A stretch of DNA of 64,000 nucleotides from Piliocolobus tephrosceles (taxonomy: Eukaryota > Chordata > Mammalia > Primates > Cercopithecidae). The translations under genes and the position numbers were made by a program. Of this stretch, positions 33,046 through 45,170 are shown piece after piece. The notes under the pieces are model-generated. The model ran no database searches. It was not told the origin of the DNA and saw only the letters and a list, made by a program, of their open reading frames with translations. Positions within the stretch are counted from its first letter, which is position 1, and every line of letters starts with the position of its first letter. Where the stretch lies: the NCBI RefSeq assembly GCF_002776525.5, contig NC_045452.1, forward strand, positions 28,601,835-28,665,834, read 5' to 3'.

Positions 33046-33239
33046 AGCACCAATTAGCAGCTGCTCGGAGCCAAGGGCGTGTGGATCTGCCCCAGCCTCT
33101 CCACCGAGGGATGTTTGTGGGATATGGAAAATTCCACGTGCAATCTTCTTCCACGGAGAGGAGGGGTTGTGAGGATGCCTCCTCCCTTGAGGATGCACCC
33201 AGTTTTGCTCCTTGCTTGTCCACTGGTCAAGGGTGAGAG

Positions 33240-33355
33240 CATTTGGGGCCGGGAGGCACAGACCCTCAGAGATGCTGATTCACTGGGTTTGAGGCAGGTG
33301 GGGTGAGAATCCGCACTTTCTACACCCTCCTCGGGGGTGTGGATGCAGGTGGTCC
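33240..33355 (-). mobile_element. MER5-like hAT-Charlie relic
   Basis: 'agatgctgattcactgggtt', 'gagaatccgcactttctaca' and 'gatgcaggtggtcctttcaa' match the MER5A/B consensus order. Strand assignment is tentative. Confidence 0.55.
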
Positions 33356-33359
33356 TTTC

Positions 33360-36175
33360 AACACACAGTGAGATACGGTAGGGACCTGCCTTCCTCTGTC
33401 CCATCCAGGGTCAGGAGCCCAGGCCCTGAATCCACTCTGCACCTGGGCCTGCGTGGTCACCTGCTCACTGGCCCCGGTCCCCAGAGGACAGCTGAGAGGC
33501 AGATGCCTGCATGCAGCCTGGCACAGAGCCAGTACCACGTCGCTGCTGTTGAGAGCCGGTGTCTGCCTCTGTCCAGTCGAACTCTGGCCTCTTGTATAGG
33601 TGTGTACCTGGTGCCAGGAGAGAACCCTGGCAGGGAGCTGAGGGACCTCTGTGGTCAGGCTGCTTCACCAGCCAACCAAGGACCCTGTGCCATTCCCATC
33701 CCTTTGCTGGCTCCCGCTTGCCCTGAAAGCGGACATGGGGATTGTAGGAAGCTAGGTGTCTCTCAGTGTCTGTCCTGGTGATGATGGGACCTGGAACGTG
33801 CTTCCCCACCCAAATACCTCCCACATTCAAAGGGAAGCCTGGGTCTCAGCGGCCAGGGCCCAAGCAGCTGGGCTTCGCCGCTGGTGACTGCTTTGGGGTC
33901 AGGAAGTGGGGTAGCCTTTCTTGGGACTGCGCCTCTAGCTCCTACAACAGCCTCCTAAGAATCAGGGCTGAGAGGACAGGCTCCCAGAGGCCACCACTTC
34001 ACTTGTGCCTTCACCCCCTACCACCCCCAAGGTGGCTGCTCTCTTCCCCCAGCATCTCTCTGTCCTGTCTCCTTCCTCCCCACCGGGGCTGCTTACCGTC
34101 AAGAGTGGAGGTGACAGAAACAGCATTGGTTGGGGAGGCGGGGAGCTAGGGCTGAGTCTAGCTCTGTTTTAAATGTATAGCTAGTTTCTAGGCCTCAGTT
34201 TGCTCATCCACAAAATGGGAGTATTGGAGGCAGGAACCTAAGGTGCCCACCAGCTCTGATACTCCAAGGCTCCCTGGGCACATCCTCGGCCCCCAGTCAC
34301 TCGGCCGACTGCCTGCTGCTTTCTCAGTACATTTTGTGACTTCCCCGGGAGCAACATGTAGGAAGGGCCAAGTTTCGAGGTACACAGAGCTTGCTTTGTC
34401 TCATGAAGGAAAAAAAAAATCCATGCTTTAATCTTCCTCCGTTTCCAGTAAAGAAACAGCTTGAAGTGGCCTGTCTTCGAGTCACAGTGTTAATTCAGAT
34501 CCACAGGAAGAGGTTCATGAGATGCTCCTTGTCCAGGCTGCCGCCATCACTTGGGTGTAAAGAGTCCCCCAGTCAGTGCTGGCTGCAGCGGCTGAGAGCC
34601 AGGGCAGGAATTCCGCAGGGCAAGCTGCGGGACGTCACCCGAAGGAAACACTGTGTTGTGCGTTGCAGTAGAAAAGTGGAATGAGGCTTAGGGGTTCTGA
34701 AAACAGATTCCTGAAGCCTTCACGGAGGACCTGCGGTGGTGCTGGAGGTCTCACCCAACAGGTCTTGCAGGCTGGTCTCAGTGTGGAGTCACCCAGCCTT
34801 CTCACCCATTCAATCCCGATCCCAGACGCTGGTGCGATGCTTGCACCTCCCTAAGGCAGTTTCCCATGTATTATCCCATCTGATCTTTAGAAGAACCCTC
34901 CTAGGTATGCGGGACAGTGCTGATGACCTCATTCTACAGACGGGAAGATGACCATCAGAGAGGGGCTGGGATGTGTCCAGGTCACATGGAATTGGGGCCA
35001 CCTGACCCTTGGCCAGCTCTTTGGTTGCACGTGGCATTTCCAGATTTCCAGTGGCTGATGTGATGCTTGTGACTCAGAGGGGTGCCCTGGAGATGAAGGG
35101 AGAGGAGGCGTGGGGCAGCTCCGGGGAAACTGCCTCGCAGGATGTGCGTCCAGTGGCATCCAGCATGGTATGAGGCTAGGGTCATGGGGGTGGGGTGTCA
35201 GGAGGCTGGCACTCCTGCTGTGGGTGGATGGCATGAGGAAAGCAGGCTTCAGGCATCTTCCTGCGTGGGAGAAACAACGCCTAGTCCCTTAACAAGTCCC
35301 TGAATCCTTCGGCTGCTATCACTCCCCAGCCCATTGTCTGTGCCCACTGGAGCCTGTGTGGGTGGTGACTCCGCCCTGTAGGAGCTCCCCATGGGAGTGG
35401 AGGGGAAAGGCCAAGTTCCCCAAAGACAACGTCGGTTTAGACTCAGGGAGGAGCCCACGGGAGGGAGCAAGCCCTGGAAGCTGGGGGCTGGACATCTCTG
35501 GAGCCGGGGTGGGGTGAGGTGTTTGCCTGGGTCTCAAAGCATGCAGTGATTTCAGTGAGTGAGGGTGCAGGGTGGGGGATGGCTCCCAGGCAGAGGGTGC
35601 CAGCAACAAGCATCCTGGAATGTGTTGAGGGACAGAGTACTGGGCAGTGGCAAAAAAGCCCCCAACCTGGAGAGGCCTTGGGCACCAGAGCGAGGAGTCC
35701 ACCGTTTCCCACAGACACAGGGAGCCCCTGACGGCTCTTGAGCAGAGCATTTTATGATGGGGGGTGCTGGGCAGCAATCATTGGCAAGGGCCATGGGGAG
35801 AGGCCGGCAGGGGCCAGGGCCCCCCATCTTGGCTCCAACAGCCCCCCTGTGTCATGGGCAGGATGCCTGGCAGGTCCGACTCCAGGCATGGCCGAGGCCA
35901 GAAGCCGTGGAAGAGAGTCTGGGGTCAGTGGCTGACAGGAGTGAACGAGGAAACGAGGAAACAGGGCAGGGCGTGGAGGGTGTGGCACGTGCTCCAGCAG
36001 GCCCCAACAGGTGCCCAGTCTGCCACGCACAGCTGGACGTGGCCTGGTGCCTGAGAGCTGTCCCTGCTAGGACCTGGGGAGCAGCCCAGCTCTGACAGCT
36101 CTGGGAGTGAATCCTGGGCTAACAGCCACAAGTCCTCTTTCAGGGTTCAGCTGCTCAGCTGGGGCTTAAACCAAA
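33360..36175. other. Intergenic, no gene
   Basis: Alu-free, CpG-poor, mixed composition. Apart from the MIRs listed, nothing is recognised. Confidence 0.5.
34165..35010. repeat. Two MIR relics
   Basis: At about 34170-34240 'ggcctcagtttgctcatcca' followed by caaaatggg (reverse MIR), and at about 34840-35010 'acctcattctacagacggga' … 'gtccaggtcacatggaat' (forward MIR). Confidence 0.55.
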
Positions 36176-36179
36176 AGCT

Positions 36180-36312
36180 CATCAGCTCCTGTTCAGCCTC
36201 CCTCTCCCCTGCTTCCTCCCTCCTCCTCCCTCCTTCTCCAGCTCTTCTTCCTCCTCCCTCTCCTCCTCGGGCTCCCTCCTCCTCCCTCTCCTCCTCGGGC
36301 TCCCTCCCTTGA
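36180..36312 (+). repeat. Polypyrimidine low-complexity tract
   Basis: Almost pure C/T over about 130 bases with 'ccctctcctcctcgggctcc' duplicated in tandem. The purine strand could form triplex (H-DNA) structures. Confidence 0.9.
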
Positions 36313-36329
36313 TCTTTCCAAGAATCCTG

Positions 36330-36420
36330 GGAGAGGGGCAGGATAGTGGTAGTTATCTCCACCTGACATAGGGGAAGGTGAGGCCCAGAGAGGGGCTGGG
36401 ACTTACCCAGGCCACTTTCC
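36330..36420 (+). repeat. MIR relic
   Basis: 'ggtgaggcccagagaggggc' followed by tgggacttacccagg is MIR core-like. Confidence 0.55.
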
Positions 36421-39400
36421 CCGCTCCCTTCCTCCCGTGCCTACCACATCACATTCTGTACTGGGAACAGATTCACGTGAGCCTTGGGCCCTCCCAAGTG
36501 GAGCTGCTTTTCCTAGAACTGCCATCAACATTTATAAACTATATGACCCATCTGGGAGCAAAGCCTCCTCCTTTGGTAATGGCCCCTGCCACAGTGAGGG
36601 CCTGATCCTTTGCAGGCCATTGTGGTCCGCAGGCTTGACTCTGCCCTCTGGTAACAGAGCTGGGGGAAGGCCCAGGAAGGATCAAGAGGGTTCCAGGCCC
36701 TGGGGCCCCATCTCCCCACTTCCCTCAGGTCACATTCAGTGCACTTGCCAAGTATGTCATCAACAACTAAGTGAGGACCCAGAGAAGCTCTGTTGGGAAG
36801 GTTGGGGGCTATGACCTACTGGAAATCCCCATAGCCAGAGTGATGGGGATGGGGGTGAGGTGCTGGTTTGAGACACAGCCTACTGCAGGGACTCACAGAG
36901 CCAAGGACAGAGCAGAGCAGGCATGGCAGGCGGTGTGAGGGCCCGGCCCTGGCAGCTGGGAGGGTGCCTGGACGATGGTCCCCCTGCTGGAGACCCCCTC
37001 CCTTGCCTGTCTCAGTTGGCCTGGGCTTTGTCCCCCACTAACCAACACCCTCCACACATTGCTTGACACTCACAGTGGGGAGGTGTCCGGTCTTGGGCTC
37101 CATGGCTGCCCTATGCTAGGGGCACCAAGAGGGACGTGGCGATCAAGGACCTGGGGGATTTCTGTGCAGGTGGCTGAGGCCCGGCTCCCTTGGGGCTCCC
37201 AGAACACTGTGCAGGCATCTCATGTCAATCACGGATGCATTCTTATTGACCAGGCACCATTCCAAGCAGCCTATATGTCCATTAGTTCTGGCCACAGCTA
37301 TTCTTGGTGAAAGGCTGCAGCCTTAGCTTCTCTCTGTCCCATCCAGAGATGGTAGTGACTGTTGTGGCAAGGGCGGGGTGGCCTGCACAGCACTGCCCCT
37401 CCCCTGGGAAGGTCCTGGCGTCCTGGAGGTCCACATGGGCTGGGGCCAGGCGCTTTTCCCGCAGGAAGGCTGCTCTCACCTTCCCCACCAGGAGACATGA
37501 GAGGTCCTCGTTCTAAGCTGAGCCCCCTGCAGTTGTAGAGGCCACTCTGATAGGGAGGGAATGCCCCTAGGTTCTGCCAGCACAGCCTGCTTGGCACAGT
37601 GTGGCACTGGGTGGAAAGAGGAGAGACCAGGGGATCTCCCCCTGCAAAACACCACAAATGCCTTGCTTCTCTGGACCTCAGTTTCCCCAATCCTAAAACA
37701 AGAGACTCAGAGGCAGGCACCAGGAACACTTTAAGTTTGGGCCTTGGGCCTTCCCAAGTGGAGCCTGCCTAAGGGTCAAAATGTGTGAAGGGAGAGGGGT
37801 GTGGGAAGCTGGGGTAACTGGTAATCTGCTCCAGTGGATACACACAGGGGTTACCACACCCAGGTGGGGCTCTTGAGGGCTCCCTGGCTTAGCGCAGTCC
37901 CTCACCCCTCTAGCCCTGGCCCTGCCCTCAGGCCCCGAGTACCCCTGGGCCAACCCTGGGTCCCATGCCTCCCCCACTCCCATACCCGGGCCCTGCTCTT
38001 GCTCCCTGCAAGTCCTGCCCCATGCCCCGGGAGCCTCTGCTTCAGTGAGGATGGGTCCTTCTCCTCAGTGACAGAGGGGAGGGAGATGTGGCAGGAGTTC
38101 CTTGGAAGGTGCCGTAGGGCATGACTTCATGCCAGCTGTGGCTTGGTCCCTTGGGTAGGGGAGTGGGGGGAGGCTTGGGATCCATTGCCAGGAAGCTTAA
38201 CTCCTCCAGAATGGCACGTCCCCCCACCCCTCCTTTGGAAGAACCAGTGTCATCCGAAGGTGGTCAGGAAGCGGGAGGATGACACCGAGTGGCCAGTACA
38301 GACCCTATGGGGCCAGATTCCCAAATATTGTTTTTGTTTGGATCGCTAAGCATCAGTACTATAAACAGCAGCTAGCCCTGCCTGGATTCTGTCATGCGCC
38401 CAGGTTCATGCCCCATTGCACTGAGCCCTCTCCCAACAGGTGAGGAAACAGGCTCAGCTGAGAAGGCTGCCCAGATTTGCACAGCAGGATTGAAATTCAT
38501 GTCTGCCTGGTTCCAAAGTCAGGGGTTCACCCACCTTCCCACTTGGCCTGACCCACGGTCTCTTAGGATTGGGGAAACTGAGGCCCAGAGAAAAGAGGTG
38601 TTTGCAGTGTCTCAAAATAAGAGACCCCGGTCTCTCTTTCCATCCAGTGCCACACTGTGCCAGGCAGGCCATGCCACCAGAACCCAGGAGCGTCCCCTCC
38701 TCATCAGACTGGCCTTCTGCAACTGCAGGGGCTCAGCTTGGAACCAGGATGCCAAACTGTGCACAATGCCAGCACGAGCCTGATGCCAGCATCTTGCCTG
38801 CCTTCTCCCCTCACCCTCAGGGTGTCCATGCCTGGGATGCCACACGGGCAGGCCCTTTAGTGCCAGCCTCCCCACACCATGTGCCTCTGGCCAAAAGTGC
38901 CATTCAGGAAAGTGCCACACTTTCCATCCTGGTTCCCAGGCTGTGATGTCATAAGGGCACCGAGTTCCCAGGTCTGTGTCCCCAGTTCCTAGCATGAGAG
39001 GTCCAGTCAGATACTTGGGAGATGCCTGCTCTCTGGGCCACTTTCTCCGCTGGTGTTAAATGACAGACCAGCTCCTTCATTCACTCTAGCAGCTGCGGGA
39101 AGTCCAGGGATGGTACAGCACCATGGGGCCATGGGGCATTCCGGTTGTCACTCCAGGCCAGGCTTCACGTCCCTTACTGACTCACTCCCTCCTCTGCATT
39201 CTGTCATATTTGCTCAGAGACTGTGGTTTACAAAGTGCCTTCCAGTCCATTGTCTCAGGGGATTCCAATCACGACTCTGGGAAACACACTGGACAAGTGT
39301 CCTCATCTCCATTTTACGGGTGGGAAAACGGAGGCTGGCCGTGTTTACAGCACAGAGTAATCAGTCACAGGAGACGTGAGGCCAGGGCACAGCTTGCAGA

Positions 39401-40200
39401 CGGCCAGTCTGGGCACACTCTGACATCTGCTGTCCTCTCTCTATCCCGCCTGAATCACAGTGGGTTGGACCGGCCATGAGTCACGGCTGACTGTGGCTCC
39501 TGCACGTTTACCAAGGGTGGGGGTGGGGACCCACGTGCTGCAAAGGACCATGGGAGGAAATGCCGTAGCTGGTTGTGTTTCCAATTAGCAGTGGGACTGT
39601 GGCCAGGGCCTGGCAAGGTGAAGTGGACAGTGAATGGGCTGTGGGGTCAGGAGCTGGACTCCAAACCCTGTTCACTTCACTCTAGCTGGGGGACTTTGCC
39701 TCTCGAAGCCCCTACTTTCTCATCTTTAAAGCAGAAATGATACCCACTGTGTGTGCCATCCCCCGCTGACCCCACTGCCACCAGGCACCTGGTGAGGGGG
39801 AATGAGGAGGATGCTGAGGATGCTGGTATTTGCTGAGCTTGAGAGGTGGAGGGTTGCAGACACACACGGGAAAGGGACTGAGGCCTGTGGGTGAGGTCTG
39901 GGCAGGAAGTCTGCAGGAGCATGGCAGAGGATTGAAGGCAACGGAAGGGGCTGAGGGTGGCTGTGAAGGGCGCGATGCATCTCAAGGGTGCATTTAGGAG
40001 GTTTGTTTGCATGAGTCGTGGCAGAACGGCCCTCCTCTGTCTACCCTGAAAGCCTCCAAAAATCAGTCTCATTCTTCAAAGCATTTGGATTTGCATTTGT
40101 TGTTTTTCCTGGATGTGAAAATAATTGATCATTTTTTGGGGGTGGGGGTGTCCTTTAATTTTTAAAAATTTCTTATTTTTTTGCATCTAAGAAAGCATTT
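36421..40200. other. Intergenic, no gene
   Basis: 3.8 kb, still Alu-free. MIR relics at about 38420-38560 ('tgcacagcaggattgaaatt') and 39185-39370 ('tcatctccattttacgggtg'). No gene is supported. Confidence 0.5.
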
Positions 40201-40407
40201 GGGCCAGGTGCAGTGGCTCATGCCTGTAATCCCAGTGCTGGCCGGGCATGGTGGGGCATGCCTGTAATCCCAGCTACTTGGGAGGCTGAAGCAGGACAAT
40301 TGCTTGAACCTGAGAGGCAGAGGTTGCAGTGAGCTGAGATCATGCCACTGCACTCCAGCCTGGGTGACAGGTGAGACTCCATCTCAAAAAAAAAGGAAAA
40401 AAAAATC
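40201..40407 (+). repeat. Alu with a large internal deletion
   Basis: The 5' start (gggccaggtgcagtggctca) runs about 40 bases, then jumps to a second 'ggccgggcatggtggggc' leading into the right half. It marks the end of the Alu-free block. Confidence 0.85.
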
Positions 40408-41570
40408 CTAAAGCTCCAACATAATCCTTGACTCCACGTCTTGGATCCTGGTGCAAAGGGGTGGCATCTCAAGCCCTTGGGCAGTCCTGCACCTGTGGCT
40501 GCTCTCACGGGTTGGGGTAGAGTGCCTGCAGCTTTTCCAGGTGTAGGGTGCAGCTACCATTCTCGGGTCTGGAGGGTGCAGTCCCCTTCCCACAGCTCCA
40601 CTAGGCAGCGCCTTAGTGTGAACTCTGTGTGGGCCTCCAACCCCACATTTCCCCTCCATACTACCCTGGTAGAGGTTCTCTGTGGGGGCTCTGCCCCTGA
40701 AGCAGGCTTCTGCCTGGGCGCTCAGGCTTTCTCATACATCCTCTGAAATCTAGGTGGAAGCTGCCACCTTTACTCTTGCATTCTGTATGCCCACAGGGTT
40801 AACACCATGTGGAAGCCACCAAGGCTTATGGCTTGTATCCTCCAGAGTGGTAGCCCAAGCTGTACCTGGGGCCTTTGAGTTATAGCTGGAGCTGGAGCAG
40901 CCGTTATGTGGGGAGCAATATCCATAGGCTGAGGAGGGTCCTGGGCCTGGCCCCTGCAACCATTCTTTCCTCCTAGGCCTCTGGGCCTGTAATGGGAGGG
41001 GCTGTCTCCAAGATCTCTGAAATGCCTTTGAGGGGTTTGTTCCATTGTCTTGGATATTAGCATTTGGATCCCTTTTAGTCATGCTAATCTCTCTAGCTAG
41101 TGGTTGCTCCCCAGCCTGCTTGGATTCTTTCCCTGCCACATGGCCAGGCTGCAAATTTTCCAAACTTTCATGCTCTGCTTCCCTTTTAAATATGAGCTCC
41201 AACTTTCCTTTGTTCCAGTATCTGATCATTGGCTGTGACAAGCAGGCAGGCTGCCTCTTGAATGCTTTGCTATTTAGAAATTTCTTTTGCCAGATACCCT
41301 AGGTCATTACTCTGAAGGTGTCTTTACAGCAATGCCCCGCTTATTGGTACCAGTTTTCTGTGTTGGGCTATTTTTGTGATGCTTATAAAGGAATACCTGA
41401 GGATGGGTAATTTATAAAGAAAAGATGTTGAACTTGCTCATGGTTGTGCAGGATGTACAGGAAGTGTAGTGTTGGTTTCTGCTAGGTTTCTGGTGAGGCC
41501 TCAGGGAGCTTTTACTCATGGTGGAAGGTGAAGTGGGAGCAGGCATGTCACATGGTGATAGCAGGAGCTA
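40408..41570 (-). mobile_element. ERVL-MaLR (MST/THE1-type) relic: internal region plus partial LTR, inverted
   Basis: 40408-41340 follows the antisense internal sequence of MST/THE1 MaLR elements ('ctcatacatcctctgaaatc', 'ccatgtggaagccaccaagg', 'caaattttccaaactttcat'). 41341-41570 is the antisense LTR end ('gggtaatttataaagaaaag', 'tctggtgaggcctcagggag'), cut short. It is an ancient non-autonomous retroelement with no intact gene. Confidence 0.8.
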
Positions 41571-41639
41571 GAGGGCTGTATTTCTTTTGAAAATATATTA
41601 TTTGATTTATTTAAATATATAGTTTAAAATAAGCTTGAA

Positions 41640-41835
41640 AAACATATACTTGGTTTAAAAAAATCACACCCATTTCCTATTGGGGTTTTTTACTTCCTTA
41701 TTTGTAAGATTCCCATATATTAACCCTTTGTCAGACATAGCACACATATTTTGTCCAATTAAAAAAATTTTTTTTGACAAACAAGTGAACATTTTAAGTT
41801 GTCAAATCCACCAGTTTCTCTCAACATGGCCTTTG
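41640..41835 (-). repeat. Old L1 fragment, antisense
   Basis: 'ttaaccctttgtcagacata' followed by gcacacatattttgtcc is the antisense of an L1 ORF2 region. AT-rich, highly diverged. Confidence 0.55.
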
Positions 41836-43020
41836 TTTGGTGTTACAGTGGATATTGGGATTGTTCCTGGTATCCATTCTAACCCTCCCTTGTTGGGCAG
41901 CAGCTGCAAAATTTGGAAGGATTGACTCTCAATGCCAGCTACAAGGGAGCATCTGCCAGGTGACAGGTCCCCAAATGATACTGGATGACCCAGCTCTTCC
42001 CACTCTTGGTTACAATTTTTGGGCAGAATATACACAGGATGCAACATTCTCAGATGAGGTGGAACTGTCCCAAACAGCTCAGGCTTTGTGCTCATCTCCC
42101 CTAGATCAGGATGTCCTGCAATGCTGTAGCCCAGTGGACCCAGTTGCATCTGGGGTAGAGAACCCAGAGTGGAGTGCTTTTAAAGTCCCTCCTCAGCTGT
42201 GGTGTGAAGTGGGGGCACCTGCAGACAGCACTCCAGCGCCCTGGGGAGCTTTCCTGAATGCTGGTGGACTGGCTCGCCATGGATCCCAGGCTTGGGTTGA
42301 TGTTTGGGGCCTCTCTGTGAATAATAATGTTGCTGTGTCTGACGTGTTGTGCAGGTGTTCTGTTTTACCAGACTAGACAGGAAGAATGCAGGGGGTGGAG
42401 GTATGACTGCTGCAGCAGCCACATCAGCTTTGAGCCCTTGCCAGAGTCAAGAGAACTTGCAGAACTCTGGCTGCTGGGTTTGTGCAAAGCCTCCTGGCAG
42501 CCTTAGGAAACTCAGCAGAAATTGGTGAGGTGTTTAAGAGTGCTCTCCTGGAATTGGTAAGCAATGTGTAGTGCTCCCCTCCCAGGGACTGACATTAGTT
42601 CACAGTATTTCTGCACTTTAGCATCCTGACTAGAGGTAAGCACATGATCTCAGGGGCCCAACAGAGGCATCCTGTGACCTCAAGGAGAAGTTGTCCTTGG
42701 CACAGACTTAAGAGACTGACAGAAGGAGACAGGCCCTTGAGTCATTGTTGAGCTGCTGTTATCAGCCCTTCTCCAAACTCTGAGCTACTTCTGGGTTTTT
42801 TCATTAACCAACCAATTCCCTTTATAGTATCAGCTAATTTGAGTTGAACTTTGTCATTCTTACAACCAACAGCACCCTAACTCATCCTGACTTAGTGTCA
42901 GGAAATGGCATGTTGCTAGTGACAGACCCTATAATATCAAAATGGCTGAAAGGAGTTGGGGAAGAGGGCAGTGAAGAGGATGCCTGCCTCTCGCGGTGCA
43001 AAACTGGGGACCTTTGCTAT
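41836..43020. other. Unassigned intergenic stretch
   Basis: I recognise no repeat or gene. It includes an open plus frame (41837-42376) that begins at TTG, not ATG, with its first internal ATG some 45 codons in. Near 42840 'tttgagttgaactttgtcat' resembles ends of some old LTR or DNA elements. Treated as an unidentified ancient repeat or unique DNA. Confidence 0.4.
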
Positions 43021-43021
43021 T

Positions 43022-43512
43022 TGCCATCAATTATTGTGGTAGACTAATAATGAACCCCTGAAGATATGCCAGGTCTTAATCCTGGGACCTGCAAATGTTA
43101 CCTTAAATGGCCAAAGGGAGTTTGCAGGTGTGATTGAGCTAAGGGCTGGGTGATGGGGAGATCAGCCTGGATTGGATTATCCAGTGGGCCTGATGCGAGG
43201 TCAGAGGGATCCAGGAGGAATTGGAAGGAGAGAAAATGATGTGATGATGGCAGTAGAGATGACAGTGATCTGCTTTCCAGACAGAGGAAGGGCGTAGGCC
43301 AAGGAATGTAAGTGGCCTTTAGAAGCTGAAAAAGAAACTGACTCTCCCCTAGAACCTCCAGAAGGGAGTGCCTTGCTGACACTTTGACTTTAGAGCAGCG
43401 AAGCCGACTTTGGACTTCTGACCTCCAGGACTGCAGGAGGGTAAATGTGTATTGTTTTTAGCCACTAAGTCTGCAGCATTCCACCAACAGCAGCCTTAGG
43501 AAACCAATACGG
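43022..43512 (+). repeat. MLT1-type MaLR LTR, near complete
   Basis: 'agtttgcaggtgtgattgag', 'agatcagcctggattggatt', 'cctccagaagggagtgcctt' and the terminal 'agccactaagtctgcagcat' … 'aggaaaccaatac' occur in the order of the consensus. Confidence 0.85.
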
Positions 43513-43760
43513 ATAGGACAGTCAGCTTTTTACCTTGGGGCACAGGCTCCGTGCCTATGGACAGTGCAGCACCAGGAAACTTAGCAGGGAGAACCCACCA
43601 TGTGGGAGTGTGGCAGCTCACTCAGTAAGGTCCCGTGAGAGATATTCTAGGCCTGGAGCAGGCCATCGGAAAAAGGAGAAGGTAGAAAACACTTTCCAAG
43701 GAACCCAACTGGCTTGCAAATCCAGTCATCCTGAAATACTATTGCTATTATATATATAAT

Positions 43761-44058
43761 TTTTTTTTTTTTTTGATGCAGGGTCTCTGTTGTCTAGGCT
43801 GGAGTGCAGCTGTGTGATCCTAGCTCACTGCTGCCTTTAACTTCTGGGCTCAAGTGATCCTCCTGCCTCAGTCTCCCAAGTAGCTAGGACTAAGAGTGTT
43901 CACCACCATGTCTGGCTAATTAAAAAAAAAAAAAGTTTTGTAGAGACAGGGTCTCCCTGTGTTGCCCAGGCTAGTGTTGATCTCCCGGTCTCAAGTGATC
44001 CTCTCATCTCAGCCTCCCAAAGTACTGCGATTATAGGTGTGAGCCACTGTGCCTGGCC
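43761..44058 (-). repeat. Old Alu (AluJ-like)
   Basis: Minus orientation with an internal T/A-run linker at about 43918-43940. Confidence 0.9.
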
Positions 44059-44331
44059 TGCTGCACTTCTGTTTGCCTTTCCCCACAACACTTCAAAGTA
44101 GCTCAGTGCATAGCACAGTTCAAGCTCAATAATGATACTTGAATGTATTATGAAACACTTTATACATGTAAAGACTCATAAAGAATATAACCAACACCTG
44201 AATATAGCCTATCTGCCTTAAGAAACAAAGCCTAACAGCACAATTGATCTCCCATGAATGAATTCCTTCCTCATCACAGCCCCCACCCATACCTATAGGC
44301 AACCACTCTCCTGAATTTATCTTTTACATTG

Positions 44332-44495
44332 TTTTTTTTTTTTTTTTTGAGATAGGGTTTTGCACTATCGCCAAGGCTGGAGTGCAGTGACATGATCATA
44401 GCTTGCTACAGCCTCAAACTCCTGGGCTCAAGGGATCCTCCTGCCTCAGCCTCCTGAAGTGCTGCGATTACAGGCATGAGCCACCACACCCGGCC
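44332..44495 (-). repeat. Alu monomer, minus
   Basis: T-run and 'gagatagggttttgcactat' to 'ccaccacacccggcc', about 165 bases. Confidence 0.85.
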
Positions 44496-44580
44496 GTATT
44501 CTCATCCTTTAAAAGAAAATAGTACTAAATGGTATCATACCATGTGAATTCATATTCAACTTTTTCTCATTCAGCACTGT

Positions 44581-44700
44581 GGAGCCAGGTGCAGTAGTGC
44601 TCGCATCTGTAAGCTACTCAGGAAGCTGAGGTGGATCACTTGAGCCCAGGATTTTGCAGCCAGCCTGGGCAACATAGTAAGCCCCACTTCAAAAACAACC
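44581..44700 (+). repeat. Alu monomer fragment
   Basis: 'gccaggtgcagtagtgctcg' with internal deletions. It ends in a short A/C tail. Confidence 0.75.
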
Positions 44701-45170
44701 CCACAGTTTGTGAAATTCATTTATGTTGATGTATGTAATCATTGTTACTAATTTATGGTATTCTACTACATAACTTTGTAAGTTATCAATTCTGCCATAG
44801 ATGGCATTTTGGTTGCTTCTCCCCCAGACCCCAACAACCACTAGGAGCAACGCTGCACTGAACAGTCTTGTCTCTGCACGCGGAGGCAAGGTACTCTAGA
44901 GCACATACCAAGAGTGGAACTGCTAAGTTATAGAGTATTTTTGCTAGAAATTGCTAAGTGGCCATCCGAAATTAGTGAATGAATGTACCCTCCTACCGGC
45001 AGTGCAAGAGTTCTGCTCTGCTCACAAATCCACATTCTTATCAAGTTTGGTAAAGACAGATATTTGTTTTTGCCAATCTGTTAAGTGTAACATGGTACAT
45101 CCTTAGTTTTAATTTGCATTGCTGCTCAATACTTGTTGCAAAAATGAATAAGAAAGGCTCCACTCACTAC

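Larger units (their letters stand above)
44100..45170 (-). repeat. Old L1 3' region, antisense, interrupted by Alu monomers
   Basis: Segments 44100-44331, 44496-44580 and 44700-45170 follow antisense L1M/HAL1-like sequence in order ('aggcaaccactctcctgaat', 'agagtggaactgctaagtta', 'ttaatttgcattgctgctca'). Confidence 0.7.

Noticed and set aside
27000..40000. Possible extra genes or non-coding RNAs in the intergenic block (several 100-180 codon frames on both strands)
   Set aside because: Frames are at random expectation for this GC content, overlap one another on both strands, and show no family similarity, start context or splice signals. Transcription cannot be judged from sequence.
40408..41570. 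Intact endogenous retrovirus
   Set aside because: Only part of a non-autonomous MaLR internal region and a truncated LTR are present, inverted and without intact reading frames.
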